Positions 1 to 9,178 of a stretch of 64,000 nt of DNA are shown here, piece after piece. Position numbers and translations under genes: made by a program. The stretch is taken from positions 310,001-374,000 of the forward strand of contig BCIG01000012.1 in the NCBI GenBank assembly GCA_001599915.1, written 5' to 3'. The notes under the pieces are model-generated. The model was not told where the DNA came from and searched no databases. It saw only the letters and a program-made list of their open reading frames with translations. This DNA comes from Symbiotaphrina buchneri. Taxonomy: Eukaryota > Ascomycota > Symbiotaphrinales > Symbiotaphrinaceae. Position 1 is the first letter of the stretch. The number at the start of each line of letters is the position of its first letter.

Positions 1-380
1 TCTCTACCATAACCTCTGCGAAAGTCATGCGTTATAATTAGTTGCAAGACCCCTGCCGTGTCCGCCCCATCCTGCACGGAACTGTGGATTTGACCGACAG
101 CAGCTGGCTTATCTCGCTCAAGGCCTATGCCGGCTTGGGATACACATGGGATCAATGGTCGCTCCAGCCATTCTTCGGCGAAAAGAACACGTCGATCCAG
201 TCTTCCTTTGGCGCTGGCAAGGACGGCTTCCAGGGTATTGCCTCCTTTCAAGGCACCAGCCCGGAGAGCGTGGATTAGATATAATTTGATTGGACACACA
301 TTGTTGAACACGTTCGATTATTGGACATGTCGTCCCTGCAGTGGTCAGTCCAGAAATTCTTTTCGGGGGGCCACAGAATA
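1..380. other. No gene recognised at left edge
   Basis: Short overlapping open frames exist on both strands (for example 42-278 on + and 118-384 on -), but none resembles a family I know. They lie antiparallel to each other, as expected for chance frames. The window may start inside a gene that cannot be judged from this end. Confidence 0.4.
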
Positions 381-1301
381 TCACTCTGAATGACTGTCTT
401 CAGCGTCGGATAACTGCTCCGATTGATCATCTGAATGACTCTCAACGTCATCCATTGCGTTCGATTGTTCAAGCCGCCATTCTTCACGGCTAGCCTTTTC
501 GAGGTGATATCTCGCCTTCTTTTGGTTTTTCGGTAGATCAGGGTCAAGAGCGTTCTGCTGACACCATTCGCCAATGGCGATCGCGTTAATGGGCCGCTTT
601 TTGTATGCGGTTTGCGCTATTTCGACACCAAAGGGGTCGACCTCTCCTTCGTCTATAGCTTCGACACGTGTGGCCCATATGTCCTGTCGTATGGGACCGG
701 TATAAGTCTGAGTGACTCCGGTTGCTAATGCCTTTGTACTATGGCCCAGTCCTTGGGCTACTCCATGGTTTGCGGTGCCCTTCAACTTCTTTTCAAGCCG
801 GGAAATATCCACTAATGATGACGAGGAACCTTTGGATCTGTTCACCATTGGGGGTCTTTGCTTTACTGTCGTTCTAGACGTCAGTGAAAAGGGATTTTTA
901 TGGATATGGCATGGCGTACGGTTGTTTAAGGTGGATGTATAAAAGGCCATGAAACGGTTGTACCACAGGTAATCATGGTATAACGTCTTCGGTGCCCCGT
1001 TTATCCAAGTCATCTTTGATAGTTTCCTCTTGCTTCTGAGCCGGGTTTCGTCGGCAGTCTCTAATAGCGCTTCAATGCTGGGGTTGCCAACATGTGCCCA
1101 GGCGGACGGAGCCTCTCCAAGATCCGAGAGATCTGAGGACCCACACAGGTACTGCACAAAGTTTCTCACACAGGACTCCAAGACCCGAGAGATCTGAGAT
1201 CCAGATAGGTACTGCACAAAGTTTCCCATACGGAACTCCAGGAACTGAGAGATCTGAGATCCAGATAGGTACTGCACAAAGTTCTCCACACGAAAGTCCA
1301 A
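381..1301 (-). CDS. Hypothetical ORF with 20-residue repeats and an ankyrin-like unit
   Basis: This minus-strand frame of 306 codons has three parts. The N-terminal part is made of 20-residue repeats (core NFVQYLSGSQIS) encoded by the minisatellite. Next comes a stretch reading GEAPSAWAHVGNPSIEALL, which fits the G-TPL-AA-GH-VV-LLL pattern of an ankyrin repeat loosely. The C-terminal 200 residues match nothing I recognise and end in an acidic Ser/Asp/Glu-rich tail. The start is arbitrary, because the same frame may continue through the repeat and the 100-N gap. It could be the 3' part of a larger ankyrin-type gene, a decayed copy, or a chance frame kept open by the repeat. Confidence 0.3.
   Translation of the reverse strand: MDFRVENFVQYLSGSQISQFLEFRMGNFVQYLSGSQISRVLESCVRNFVQYLCGSSDLSDLGEAPSAWAHVGNPSIEALLETADETRLRSKRKLSKMTWINGAPKTLYHDYLWYNRFMAFYTSTLNNRTPCHIHKNPFSLTSRTTVKQRPPMVNRSKGSSSSLVDISRLEKKLKGTANHGVAQGLGHSTKALATGVTQTYTGPIRQDIWATRVEAIDEGEVDPFGVEIAQTAYKKRPINAIAIGEWCQQNALDPDLPKNQKKARYHLEKASREEWRLEQSNAMDDVESHSDDQSEQLSDAEDSHSE
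1049..1165 (-). repeat. Ankyrin-like flanking unit, copy A
   Basis: About 115 bp here are clearly similar to 1699-1815; both share the block ACATGTGCCCAGGCGGACGG. On the minus strand each copy encodes an APSAWAHV..SI.ALLE.ADE segment. The two copies bracket the 60-bp tandem array, so the array lies between two copies of one parent unit. Confidence 0.6.
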
Positions 1302-1682
1302 GAACTAAGAGATCTGAGATACGGGACTCCAAGATCTGAGAGATCTGAGATCCAGATAGGTACCGCACAAAGTTTCTCATACGGGNNNNNNNNNNNNNNN
1401 NNNNNNNNNNNNNNNNNNNNNNNNNNNNNNNNNNNNNNNNNNNNNNNNNNNNNNNNNNNNNNNNNNNNNNNNNNNNNNNNNNNNNAAGATCTGAGAGATC
1501 TGAGATCCAGATAGGTACCGCACAAAGTTTCTCATACGGGACTCCAAGATCTGAGAGATCTGAGATCCAGACAGGTACCGCACAAAGTTTCTCATACGGG
1601 ACTCCAAGATCCGAGAGATCTGAGATCCAGATAGGTACTGCACAAAGTTTCTCATACGGAACTCCAAGATCTGAGAGATCTA
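1120..1682. repeat. 60-bp tandem minisatellite (20-codon unit)
   Basis: At least eight copies of a 60-bp unit lie head to tail. The landmarks of a unit are AGATCTGAGAGATCTGAGAT, a CCAGATAGGTAC block, and CACAAAGTTTCTCATACGGG. Copies right of the gap are nearly identical; those on the left are more diverged, and one near 1300-1331 is shortened. The unit is a multiple of three and has no stop in any minus-strand frame, so all three frames stay open through the array. The sequence matches the end of the flanking ankyrin-like unit, which suggests the array grew from it. True copy number is unknown because of the gap. Confidence 0.9.
1386..1485. other. Assembly gap of exactly 100 N
   Basis: One hundred consecutive N, the usual placeholder for a gap of unknown size, placed inside the minisatellite. 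The array probably stopped the assembler, so its real length may be much greater. Confidence 0.98.
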
Positions 1683-1698
1683 AGGGACCCGGTCTTCG

Positions 1699-1815
1699 TC
1701 GGCAATCTCCAACAGCGCCCCAATGCTGCGGCTGCTAACATGTGCCCAGGCGGACGGAGCTTCTCCAAGATCAGAGAGATCTGTGGACCCATATAGGTAC
1801 TGCACAGAGTTTCTC
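1699..1815 (-). repeat. Ankyrin-like flanking unit, copy B
   Basis: Second copy of the unit at 1049-1165, on the other side of the array. It encodes APSAWAHVSSRSIGALLEIADE on the minus strand, with the first 20 residues matching copy A at most positions. Confidence 0.6.
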
Positions 1816-2327
1816 AAACGGGTGTGTTTCGGAAGGATCAGTAAAGACTGTGGTGAGATCAAAGGGTGGAGTGGTCGGGAGAAGTACGGCTGGAAAGGGG
1901 CAGAGAGGTTGAGGGAAATAAAGGGTTGAAATTGTGGAAGAAGCAGTGAGAGGAACGGGACCTCCGCAGGTATATAACGACCAAGGGGCAGCACTCTTTC
2001 ACCGGAGCACAAACATGTATTGGAGATGACTCACACGATACAAACCTGCCACATATCGTGAATACTGGGTAGTGAATGCAAATGACGACCAACAATGATA
2101 TGCCCTAGAAGCCTAGACTTGGGCAAATAAAATATGGCATAGAATGGGCGTGAATATAAACCAGGGGGGACTTGTTGTTAAAGCAAAGAGAACAAGTTTG
2201 GAGATATCAGGAAGGAACCGGAAAGGCTGGCAATATCTATCAGATTGGTATGTACTCGCGAACGATACTTTGGCCCCGGATACACCTGGCAGGCATCTTA
2301 TACACATGCTCGTCCTCGTGAGCCCAT
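1816..2327. other. Gene-free stretch
   Basis: No gene recognised between the repeat region and the 3' end of the complex I gene. Short frames on both strands look like chance. Confidence 0.5.
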
Positions 2328-3905
2328 TCAGCGGTCTACCTCCCCGAAGACAAGGTCCATCGTGCCTGCTTGAACCGTTAGTGGTGTTGTGAAGCATTGA
2401 TTGGTGTTGTAAAGCATTAGTTGGAAGGGGGAGGAGGGGAAGGGGTAAGTATTTGGTGATCGAGGATAGCAAACATGCTCACCTATGATAGCGACAGCAT
2501 CAGCTAGCAAGTGGCCCCTAGAGATCTGGTCGAAACAGCCCAGATGGGCAAAGCCAGGGGCTCGAATCTTGCAGCGGTAGGGCCTCTCACTGCCATCACT
2601 GACGAGGAAGACGCCCATCTCACCTTTTGGTGCTTCGATGGCGGAGTAAGTCTCACCCGGGGGAACGGTGTAACCTTTAGTGAACAGCAAGAAGTGATGA
2701 ATAAGAGCCTCCATGTTTTCCTTCATGGCGGCGCGAGGAGGAGGGGAGATTTTATAATCTTCAACCCGAACGGGTCCGGGAGGCATCTTGTTCAAGCACT
2801 GGTGGATGATACGAAGGCTCTGCCTGAACTCCTCCATACGGCAAAGATATCTATCGTAACAGTCTCCGTTCACGCCGACCGGGACGTCGAACTCCACTTC
2901 GCCATAAGCATCATAAGGTTGACTTTTGCGAATATCCCAGGGGATACCTGAGCCACGTAACATAGGCCCAGTGAAAGAGTAGTTAAGAGCATCAGCCGCA
3001 GAAACGACGCCGATGCCTTGTGTTCTCGATTTCCAGATGCGATTGTCAGTAAGCAGTTCCTCCGTTTCGTCGATACGGTCACCGAACTGCGTGGCCCATT
3101 GATAGATGTCATCAAGCAATCCTAAAGGAAGATCTTGAGATACACCGCCAGGGCGAACATAGGCGGCGTGCAGGCGAGCACCGGATACACGCTCGTAGAA
3201 TTCCTTTCGAGGTTTAGTTAACGGTCTGTCCCCCAAACGCTGGCACTCAATACATACCATCAGTTTTTCTCTCTCTTCAAAACCCCACAAGAAGGGTGTC
3301 AAAGCGCCCACATCCATGGCATGCGAGAGTACCGACATCAAGTGATTCAAAACCCTAGTGATTTCCCCAAACAACGTTCGGATCCATTTCGCCCGTTCCG
3401 GAATTTCAATATTTAGAAGCTTTTCCACTGCTAACGAATAGCATTGCTCGTTGGTCATCATCGAAACATAGTCCAGTCGATCAAAGTATGGTAAGGCTTG
3501 AAGGTAGGTCTTGTACTCGATCAACTTTTCCGTGCCACGATGAAGTAGTCCTACGTGAGGGTCGGCCCGAACGATCTCTTCTCCATTCAGCTCAAGAATC
3601 AGACGGAGCACGCCATGTGCTGCAGGGTGCTGGGGACCAAAGTTGACGGTATAATGTCTAATCTTTCTCTTTTCCGGGCTTTCGTCCTCTGCATCCAGAT
3701 CATGGCTGTGCTCTCGGTCGAGAGGCTGTCCAGACCGGGGGTCAACGGGGACTAGACGAGTGCCCTCGTACGGTTCAGCATAGTGTCTGGGGATGGATGA
3801 TGAGATGGTTCGAAGAAGAGGGCGGTACGAAGGCTGGAATCGACTTGTCGAGGTACGAATACGCTTTGTTGCATGGCCGGCCAGGCGGACAAAGGAAGGA
3901 GCCAT
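2328..3905 (-). CDS. nuo-49: NADH:ubiquinone oxidoreductase 49-kDa subunit
   Basis: Core subunit (NDUFS2/NuoD family) of the peripheral arm of mitochondrial complex I, helping to form the ubiquinone pocket. The first ~45 residues are rich in Arg and Ser, as in a mitochondrial presequence. The mature part starts near the conserved [14 protein letters not shown] and carries [14 protein letters not shown] and QLGDRPL-like blocks (here CQRLGDRPL). Exons run 3905-2483 and 2365-2328, giving 486 residues that end [18 protein letters not shown], the usual family C-terminus. The intron (2482-2366, GTGAGC...CAG) is 117 nt and has no in-frame stop, so an unspliced transcript would read through with 39 extra residues. 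It is divergent from the AC40 gene, 448 bp away. Confidence 0.95.
   Translation of the reverse strand: MAPSFVRLAGHATKRIRTSTSRFQPSYRPLLRTISSSIPRHYAEPYEGTRLVPVDPRSGQPLDREHSHDLDAEDESPEKRKIRHYTVNFGPQHPAAHGVLRLILELNGEEIVRADPHVGLLHRGTEKLIEYKTYLQALPYFDRLDYVSMMTNEQCYSLAVEKLLNIEIPERAKWIRTLFGEITRVLNHLMSVLSHAMDVGALTPFLWGFEEREKLMVCIECQRLGDRPLTKPRKEFYERVSGARLHAAYVRPGGVSQDLPLGLLDDIYQWATQFGDRIDETEELLTDNRIWKSRTQGIGVVSAADALNYSFTGPMLRGSGIPWDIRKSQPYDAYGEVEFDVPVGVNGDCYDRYLCRMEEFRQSLRIIHQCLNKMPPGPVRVEDYKISPPPRAAMKENMEALIHHFLLFTKGYTVPPGETYSAIEAPKGEMGVFLVSDGSERPYRCKIRAPGFAHLGCFDQISRGHLLADAVAIIGEHVCYPRSPNTYPFPSSPFQLMLYNTNQCFTTPLTVQAGTMDLVFGEVDR
2366..2482 (-). other. Stop-free 117-nt intron in nuo-49
   Basis: Donor GTGAGC and acceptor CAG bound a segment of 39 codons with no stop. 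Removing it joins ATAG to GCACG and restores the conserved IIGTMDLVF sequence, which is why I call it an intron and not coding sequence. Confidence 0.9.
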
Positions 3906-4353
3906 GACCGGTGACTAAACCAGCCAATTGAGCTGCTGCAGCTCTTGGTGACTTCGCTCCAGCTCCTTCTGTAGAGTGAATGCTGTAGACCAGGTCTGAT
4001 CAGGGAAGAAGCCCGTTACGACAGCAAGGACAGCTTCTCCGCGACACAAGTCGGCTGGTGCGGTAAGTAAGGTATCGTGGAGTTGGGGATTGCAATCAAT
4101 CTGATTTGACTGGTTGGACGCTGGTACCGGTAATGCCCTACGTAATGTATCTTACCGTACTGCACACACTGTGGATCTGGGTAAGGTACCTCAGGTACGG
4201 ATGGTATTGCGGTAACTCCAAGCGAGTGACTAAGCATCGGTTCACGGCGTTGACCATCCGCCGATCGTCCAAAAAATAATTTTTGGATATTCTACTTCAA
4301 TCTATCTAGCAGTGACCTACACTCGCCTTCAAGCTTGTGGCAGTATCGTCACC
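3906..4353. promoter_or_regulatory. Divergent promoter region, nuo-49 / AC40
   Basis: 448 bp between the start codons of two divergently read genes. It contains GGTA-type repeats (near 4061-4075 and 4180-4200) of the kind seen in many spacers of this window. I see no clear TATA box. Confidence 0.5.
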
Positions 4354-5635
4354 ATGGCTCCACAGTTGACAGACTCAGAACTCCAAAGACCAAATGTAAG
4401 TTCTGATGTCTCATTTGAAACCGTGTCCACTAATCGAGTAACGGCCGACAGACGGTCAATATCACCGCGGAAAGAGTAACCAATGTCACATCGACGGACT
4501 TCCCTGGGCATTATCCCGGCGAGGATCATAGTTGGAACTTGAAGAGATTCGCGGACGTCAGTCTAATTTCCATACTGGTGCTACGAAGACCATAGTCGCT
4601 AACAGAAGTCAGAATTTTCGAGTGCAATTCCATCACAACCACCCACTCGATGCTTCATTTTCGTTAATAGGAATCGACGCCGCGATAGCAAACGCTTTCC
4701 GCCGCATATTGATTGCGGAGATACCAACTTTGGCCATAGAATATGTCTTCGTTCATAATAACACCTCCATTATCCAGGACGAAGTTTTAGCAGCCCGACT
4801 GGGTCTTGTACCCCTCAGAGGTGATCGCCAAGGACTCCACGCGATGAAGTGGTTCAAGAGACCTACAGAAGAGGATCCGGATGGATCAAATCCCACGGAC
4901 TACAATACCATTGTTTTGAAACTACAGACGACATGTACCAGGAATAAGGATGCGAAGCCGGACGAGACCGATCCCTCTAGATTATATCATAATGCACATG
5001 GTTTGTCATATTTATCGCATTATACATCGTGTCGCTGCTGACCTAGACCAGTATATGCATCTGCTATCACATTTCACCCTCAGGGCCGACAGGCCGAGGT
5101 CTTCAAAGACGAGGGAGCAATCCAGCCGGTGAATTCAGAGATTTTGCTCGCAAAGTTACGGCCTGGACAAGAGATCGATATTGAGATGCATTGTATTAAA
5201 GGGATTGGAGCCGACCATGCAAAATTCTCACCTGTGGCTACTGCATCGTATCGGTTGCTGCCCACGATTACGATCACGAAACCAATTCTTGGCGCAGATG
5301 CCAAAAAAATTGCGAAATGCTTTCCGAAAGGCGTGATAGCCTTCGAGACTGTGACAGCGGAGGAAGCGGCACAGCAAGGAAGCGGATTTGAAGGCCATGC
5401 GGGAGAGAAGAAGGCCGTCGTGCGGGATACGTTCAAAGATACCGTCAGCAGAGAATGCCTGAGACACGAGGAATTTCAGGGCAAAGTGAAGCTTGGCCGT
5501 GTCAAAGATCACTTCATATTCTCGGTGGAAAGCAGTGGACAGTTCAACAGCGACGAGCTATTCCTGGAAAGTGTGAAAGTGTTAAGAGTGAAGTGCGAAA
5601 GATTGAAGAGGAGCCTGGGAAATCTCATAACATGA
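4354..5635 (+). CDS. RPC40: RNA polymerase I and III subunit AC40
   Basis: Alpha-like subunit shared by RNA polymerases I and III, which pairs with AC19 to start core assembly. Exons are 4354-4395, 4452-4556, 4613-5000 and 5052-5635 (372 residues). The start sits in a CACCATGG context. The protein has the alpha-type dimerisation block [20 protein letters not shown] followed by [10 protein letters not shown], and later the [18 protein letters not shown] segment typical of the family. The third intron boundary (GTTTGT donor) restores [15 protein letters not shown]; the second uses GTCAGT with a CTAAC branch site. Length and motif order fit fungal AC40. Confidence 0.93.
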
Positions 5636-6592
5636 GCGACTGGGAGACTGAGATTGTCTCGCCATTTTGAGGTTATTTTTGCTCACGACGGAGCACTACC
5701 TACGTCACTCGCCGGTCGGTGACACATGTCGACGGCCATGGCGCTTTCTTTCCCCAACCCATCTGGCATAGCAATGCCCCCGCCTGGCGCCATGGGTTAA
5801 GGCAAGAGGTAGTCTATGGTGTACCTGACCGTCCCAAATGGAGGGTCTGCTGAATCAATCTCCCGCGCATCTACGAGCTTGGTACAGGGTGCACGATGCG
5901 GCATCTGGATGGGGGGTGGAATTGCATTGATTGCTCGTCCGCGAGTCTATAGTGGCAACTTGTGTGGCGGGAGTTTGCTGGGGAGATCAGGAACAGGCCC
6001 CTGGCTACCTCCGTCGTACTGGCGGGAGCTACGGTAACTTGAAGGTCAGAGAAGCAAGAGAGGTGCACCAGAGGGGCTCGGCTGTCGGACATCGGATGCC
6101 ATAGAGCGTAAAGCACCGGTCTGTCCCTACTAGTACCTTGATAGATTCATGTTGGTAACTAGAAGCTCGCTGCATAGAGATCAATAGCATTGGCTGTTCA
6201 CTCGGATCTTGACCGTGGATGAAAGCCGTCCCCGTGCACTCGAGAGTTTGAAGAAGGCGAGAAGGGTTAAGAGGGTAAGGTGCGGGAAGGTTAAGATCTT
6301 AGGTCGCTGTGAAACCCCCCTTAGGGGGTCTGTTTAGCATGAAACTTTGGCTGTCTCGCCCAATTATAGCTCCCGCTTAAAATTAAGAAGCAAGCTACTG
6401 TACTTAACTCTACCGCCTCTCCACATCATTCTGGGCTCAGCCACAACACGCCCGTCAGCAATAATACCGAGCTCGCTCATCCAGGGGTGCACGTCTCCTA
6501 TATTATTTGCTTCACGCCCCTCTCTCTCGCGCCCCGATCTGTGCCCAAAGAAGTCATTCAGCCCATCGTCCCGTTGGTCCAGACAAACAGTC
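5636..6592. other. Gene-free spacer upstream of SEC9
   Basis: 957 bp without a recognised gene. A frame continuous with SEC9 runs back to 6347 but lacks homology and is read here as leader. A C-rich/G-rich inverted pair lies near 6314-6330. Confidence 0.5.
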
Positions 6593-8029
6593 ATGAAGAA
6601 ACTTGGCTTCTCAAAGACCAAATCGTCAGGCGACAACGACGACAGTTCCATCCGGTCCGCACTTTTCGGCTCACGCTCATCCAAGTCTTCCTCCCCGGCT
6701 CCCCCATCGTCCAATCCATACGCGCAGCAACAGCCAGCAGACCCTTACGCCCGTCCCACCCCGTCTGAGAGATATGCGACCCCGCCACCACCACCATACC
6801 AGTCCAGCAACGGGGACCGCTATGCAGCGGGCAATCAAGGTGGCCGGGACAAATGGGACAAGAATTCAACTAGCGGAAGTGATAAATACGGTCCGAGCTC
6901 TGCAGGTCACGGAAGGTACGGTTATGGTGAAGATCGATATGGTGGCTCGTCCCAAGTCGGCGGAGGTGACAGGTATGGAGGAATAAATAGCAACCAAAGG
7001 TATGGAGGAGGAACGGAAACAGCGTCTTCGCGATATGGACCAGGCGGATACGGAGGTTTGGGGCGGACGGTTAGCCATGATACTACAACGACTGAAGATA
7101 ATCGCGAAGCGCTGTTCGGTGGCGCGAGGGATCGCTACCAAAAGCAACAGCAGCAACAGTCACCGGTCGAAGGTGTAGCTTCTGATAGCTACGAGTCGGA
7201 ATCCGGAGCGCAGGGTTCAGCTAGTCAGAATCAGGGCTATGGGGCTTATCAGGACCGCCAGCTTACTGCCGAGGAACAGGAAGAAGAGGATGTACAAGCG
7301 ACGAAGCAGCAAATTCGATTTATCAAGCAAGAGGATGTCGGCTCCACCCGAAGGGCGCTACAGCTTGCCGCACAAGCCGAGGAGACAGGACGCAATACGT
7401 TGGCCCGCCTGGGTGCTCAGGGAGAACGCATACACAACACGGAGAAAAGTCTCGATCTTGCCGCTAATCACAATCGTATTGCAGAAGAAAAGGCAAAGGA
7501 GCTGAAGCGTCTGAACAAATCAATGTTTGCTGTGCATGTCAATAACCCATTCACCGCGGCAGACCGCCGTCGACAACGGGACGAGGACATTATCAACAAG
7601 CATCGCTCTGAGCGCGATCAGCGCGAGGCGACTCGGGCAGCTGCGTTTGATACCCAGTCTCGGAACGACGCTACTTGGAGAGAGCTAAGGAGGGAAGAAC
7701 AGAATGAGCGATTGCGACAAAAAAACAAGAACAAGCTGGGCGAGAGATCCAAGTACCAGTTCGAGGCCGACAGCGAGGACGATGAGATGGAAAACGAAAT
7801 AGAACGCAACCTCGATCATTTATCGATTGCCGCTGGGAATCTCAATAGGATTGCCCGCGCAACCGGCAGGGAAGTAGACGAGCAAAACGAACATATCGAC
7901 AGGATTATCGACAAGGTACGTCTGTCCATTATGCGCTGTTTTATGCGGAGCTGACGTGGTGCGTTGCAGAGCGATAAGGTAGACGACCAAATTGCAATGA
8001 ATAGAGCTCGGCTGGACCGCATCCATTGA
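6593..8029 (+). CDS. SEC9: Plasma-membrane t-SNARE Sec9 (SNAP-25 family)
   Basis: Qbc-SNARE that pairs with Sso-type syntaxins and synaptobrevin to fuse exocytic vesicles with the plasma membrane. Exons 6593-7915 and 7970-8029 give 460 residues. The N-terminal ~220 residues are low-complexity, with many RYG/YGG units. The first SNARE helix lies around residues 225-300, starting near QATKQQIRFIKQEDV. The second is at about 395-455 (HLSIAAGNLNRIARATGREV, then NEHIDRI), and splicing completes the end with KVDDQIAMNRARLDRIH. No cysteine cluster is seen between the helices, as in yeast Sec9 and unlike SNAP-25. The upstream in-frame extension to 6347 is not supported by the family. Confidence 0.93.
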
Positions 8030-9178
8030 AAGCTGGGTCTTTTCTGTACGGACAACATCCCAGCCCAAACTCGGGGCCTTTTTTCCCGGGTTGATCAGAT
8101 ATCAAAATGGACCGATACCGGGCCGAGCTAGCACGAAGACTTCAAGAGACCTGGCTTTCCGGTAGCGTGGCGGAGGAATGGTCGAGAATCAATCCAAAAA
8201 GCTCGTACTCTGTCTGCCTGACCGGACTGTTTGTTAGTACCAAGGACGAAAAAATCTATGGAGCCCATCACCATGGAGATGAATGCTTGGTTTGACAAGT
8301 GCGAGGACGTTCAAGAGAACATTATGCGGCGTTTGTTACGAAAGGTTGCGAGACATGGTTGGGGCGTATACCGTGAAGGATCGGCTGGATATTGGGACTC
8401 GTTGCTACTACATCTTTTGAGTTACAATCACAGCTACCCTACTACCTACCATCAAGATGTAGAGGTCGTTGCATTGATTGTGGGTTACCACAGCTGCATA
8501 TTCGCGTCGACTTGGCTCAGCTGGATATTCCACCAGGCAAGCTGTGCAGGGTGTGGTGACAGGTTCTTGATAAATGTAGCGGGTGCCGTGAAGATCCTGT
8601 TTGTGGCTGCTCGACATACATTCAGCGCATTCGTCAGTTCCCATGTCGGCGTCGATGATGTATTTTTTGAGACCGTGCTTTTGCGTCGACGGGCCATTTA
8701 ATGCCAGCTCTCCCAATCCGGACAGGGACGCACGCTAAATGACGCTGTGACAGGTGCCCATCTTGTCCGCGACCACGATCCAATCATCCAACAACAAGCC
8801 CTGAAACGAAAGGTACGGTAAGTTAAGTAAGGTACCTTAGGGAGGCAACCTGCCCAACACCCCGTAAGCATTAAGCATCCATTTCCCCATTTTCATTGTT
8901 ACAATATACCCAGACTTGCCCACAAGTGATAACCTGTTTGGTTAATGTCCCTTGACAGTGAGCGCATCTTTGACAGTGCCTCCCAGCAGGGGCCTGGCAG
9001 TGTCTGTGCTGCGCCCCCGTCACACACGGTCAGTCGGAGTGGAGGAGGTCAGATTGAAGCTTGGGCAAGTTGACGAGGATACGAAGCTTACAGCTCGCGA
9101 GTGAAAGACGGGATACGCTCAAAGAACGGTCACGGAGCAGGCTCCGAGAGTGCCGTATCCATCTGCACGCTGCACTCA
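8030..9178. other. Gene-free spacer with a TAAGGTACCTTA palindrome
   Basis: No gene recognised. Frames at 8107-8295 and 8231-8701 (+) overlap antisense frames and match no family. The perfect palindrome TAAGGTACCTTA occurs at 8828-8839, about 350 bp before the next start codon. Confidence 0.5.
8828..8839. repeat. TAAGGTACCTTA palindrome, copy 1
   Basis: Perfect 12-bp palindrome in the spacer upstream of the RING-finger gene, embedded in GGTA-rich sequence. Confidence 0.85.

Noticed and set aside
1120-1682. CRISPR-like array
   Set aside because: The 60-bp units are contiguous with no unique spacers, and the genome is eukaryotic; it is a minisatellite.
8231-8701. 156-codon plus-strand ORF
   Set aside because: Overlaps antisense frames of similar size, no homology, and no splice-supported partner.
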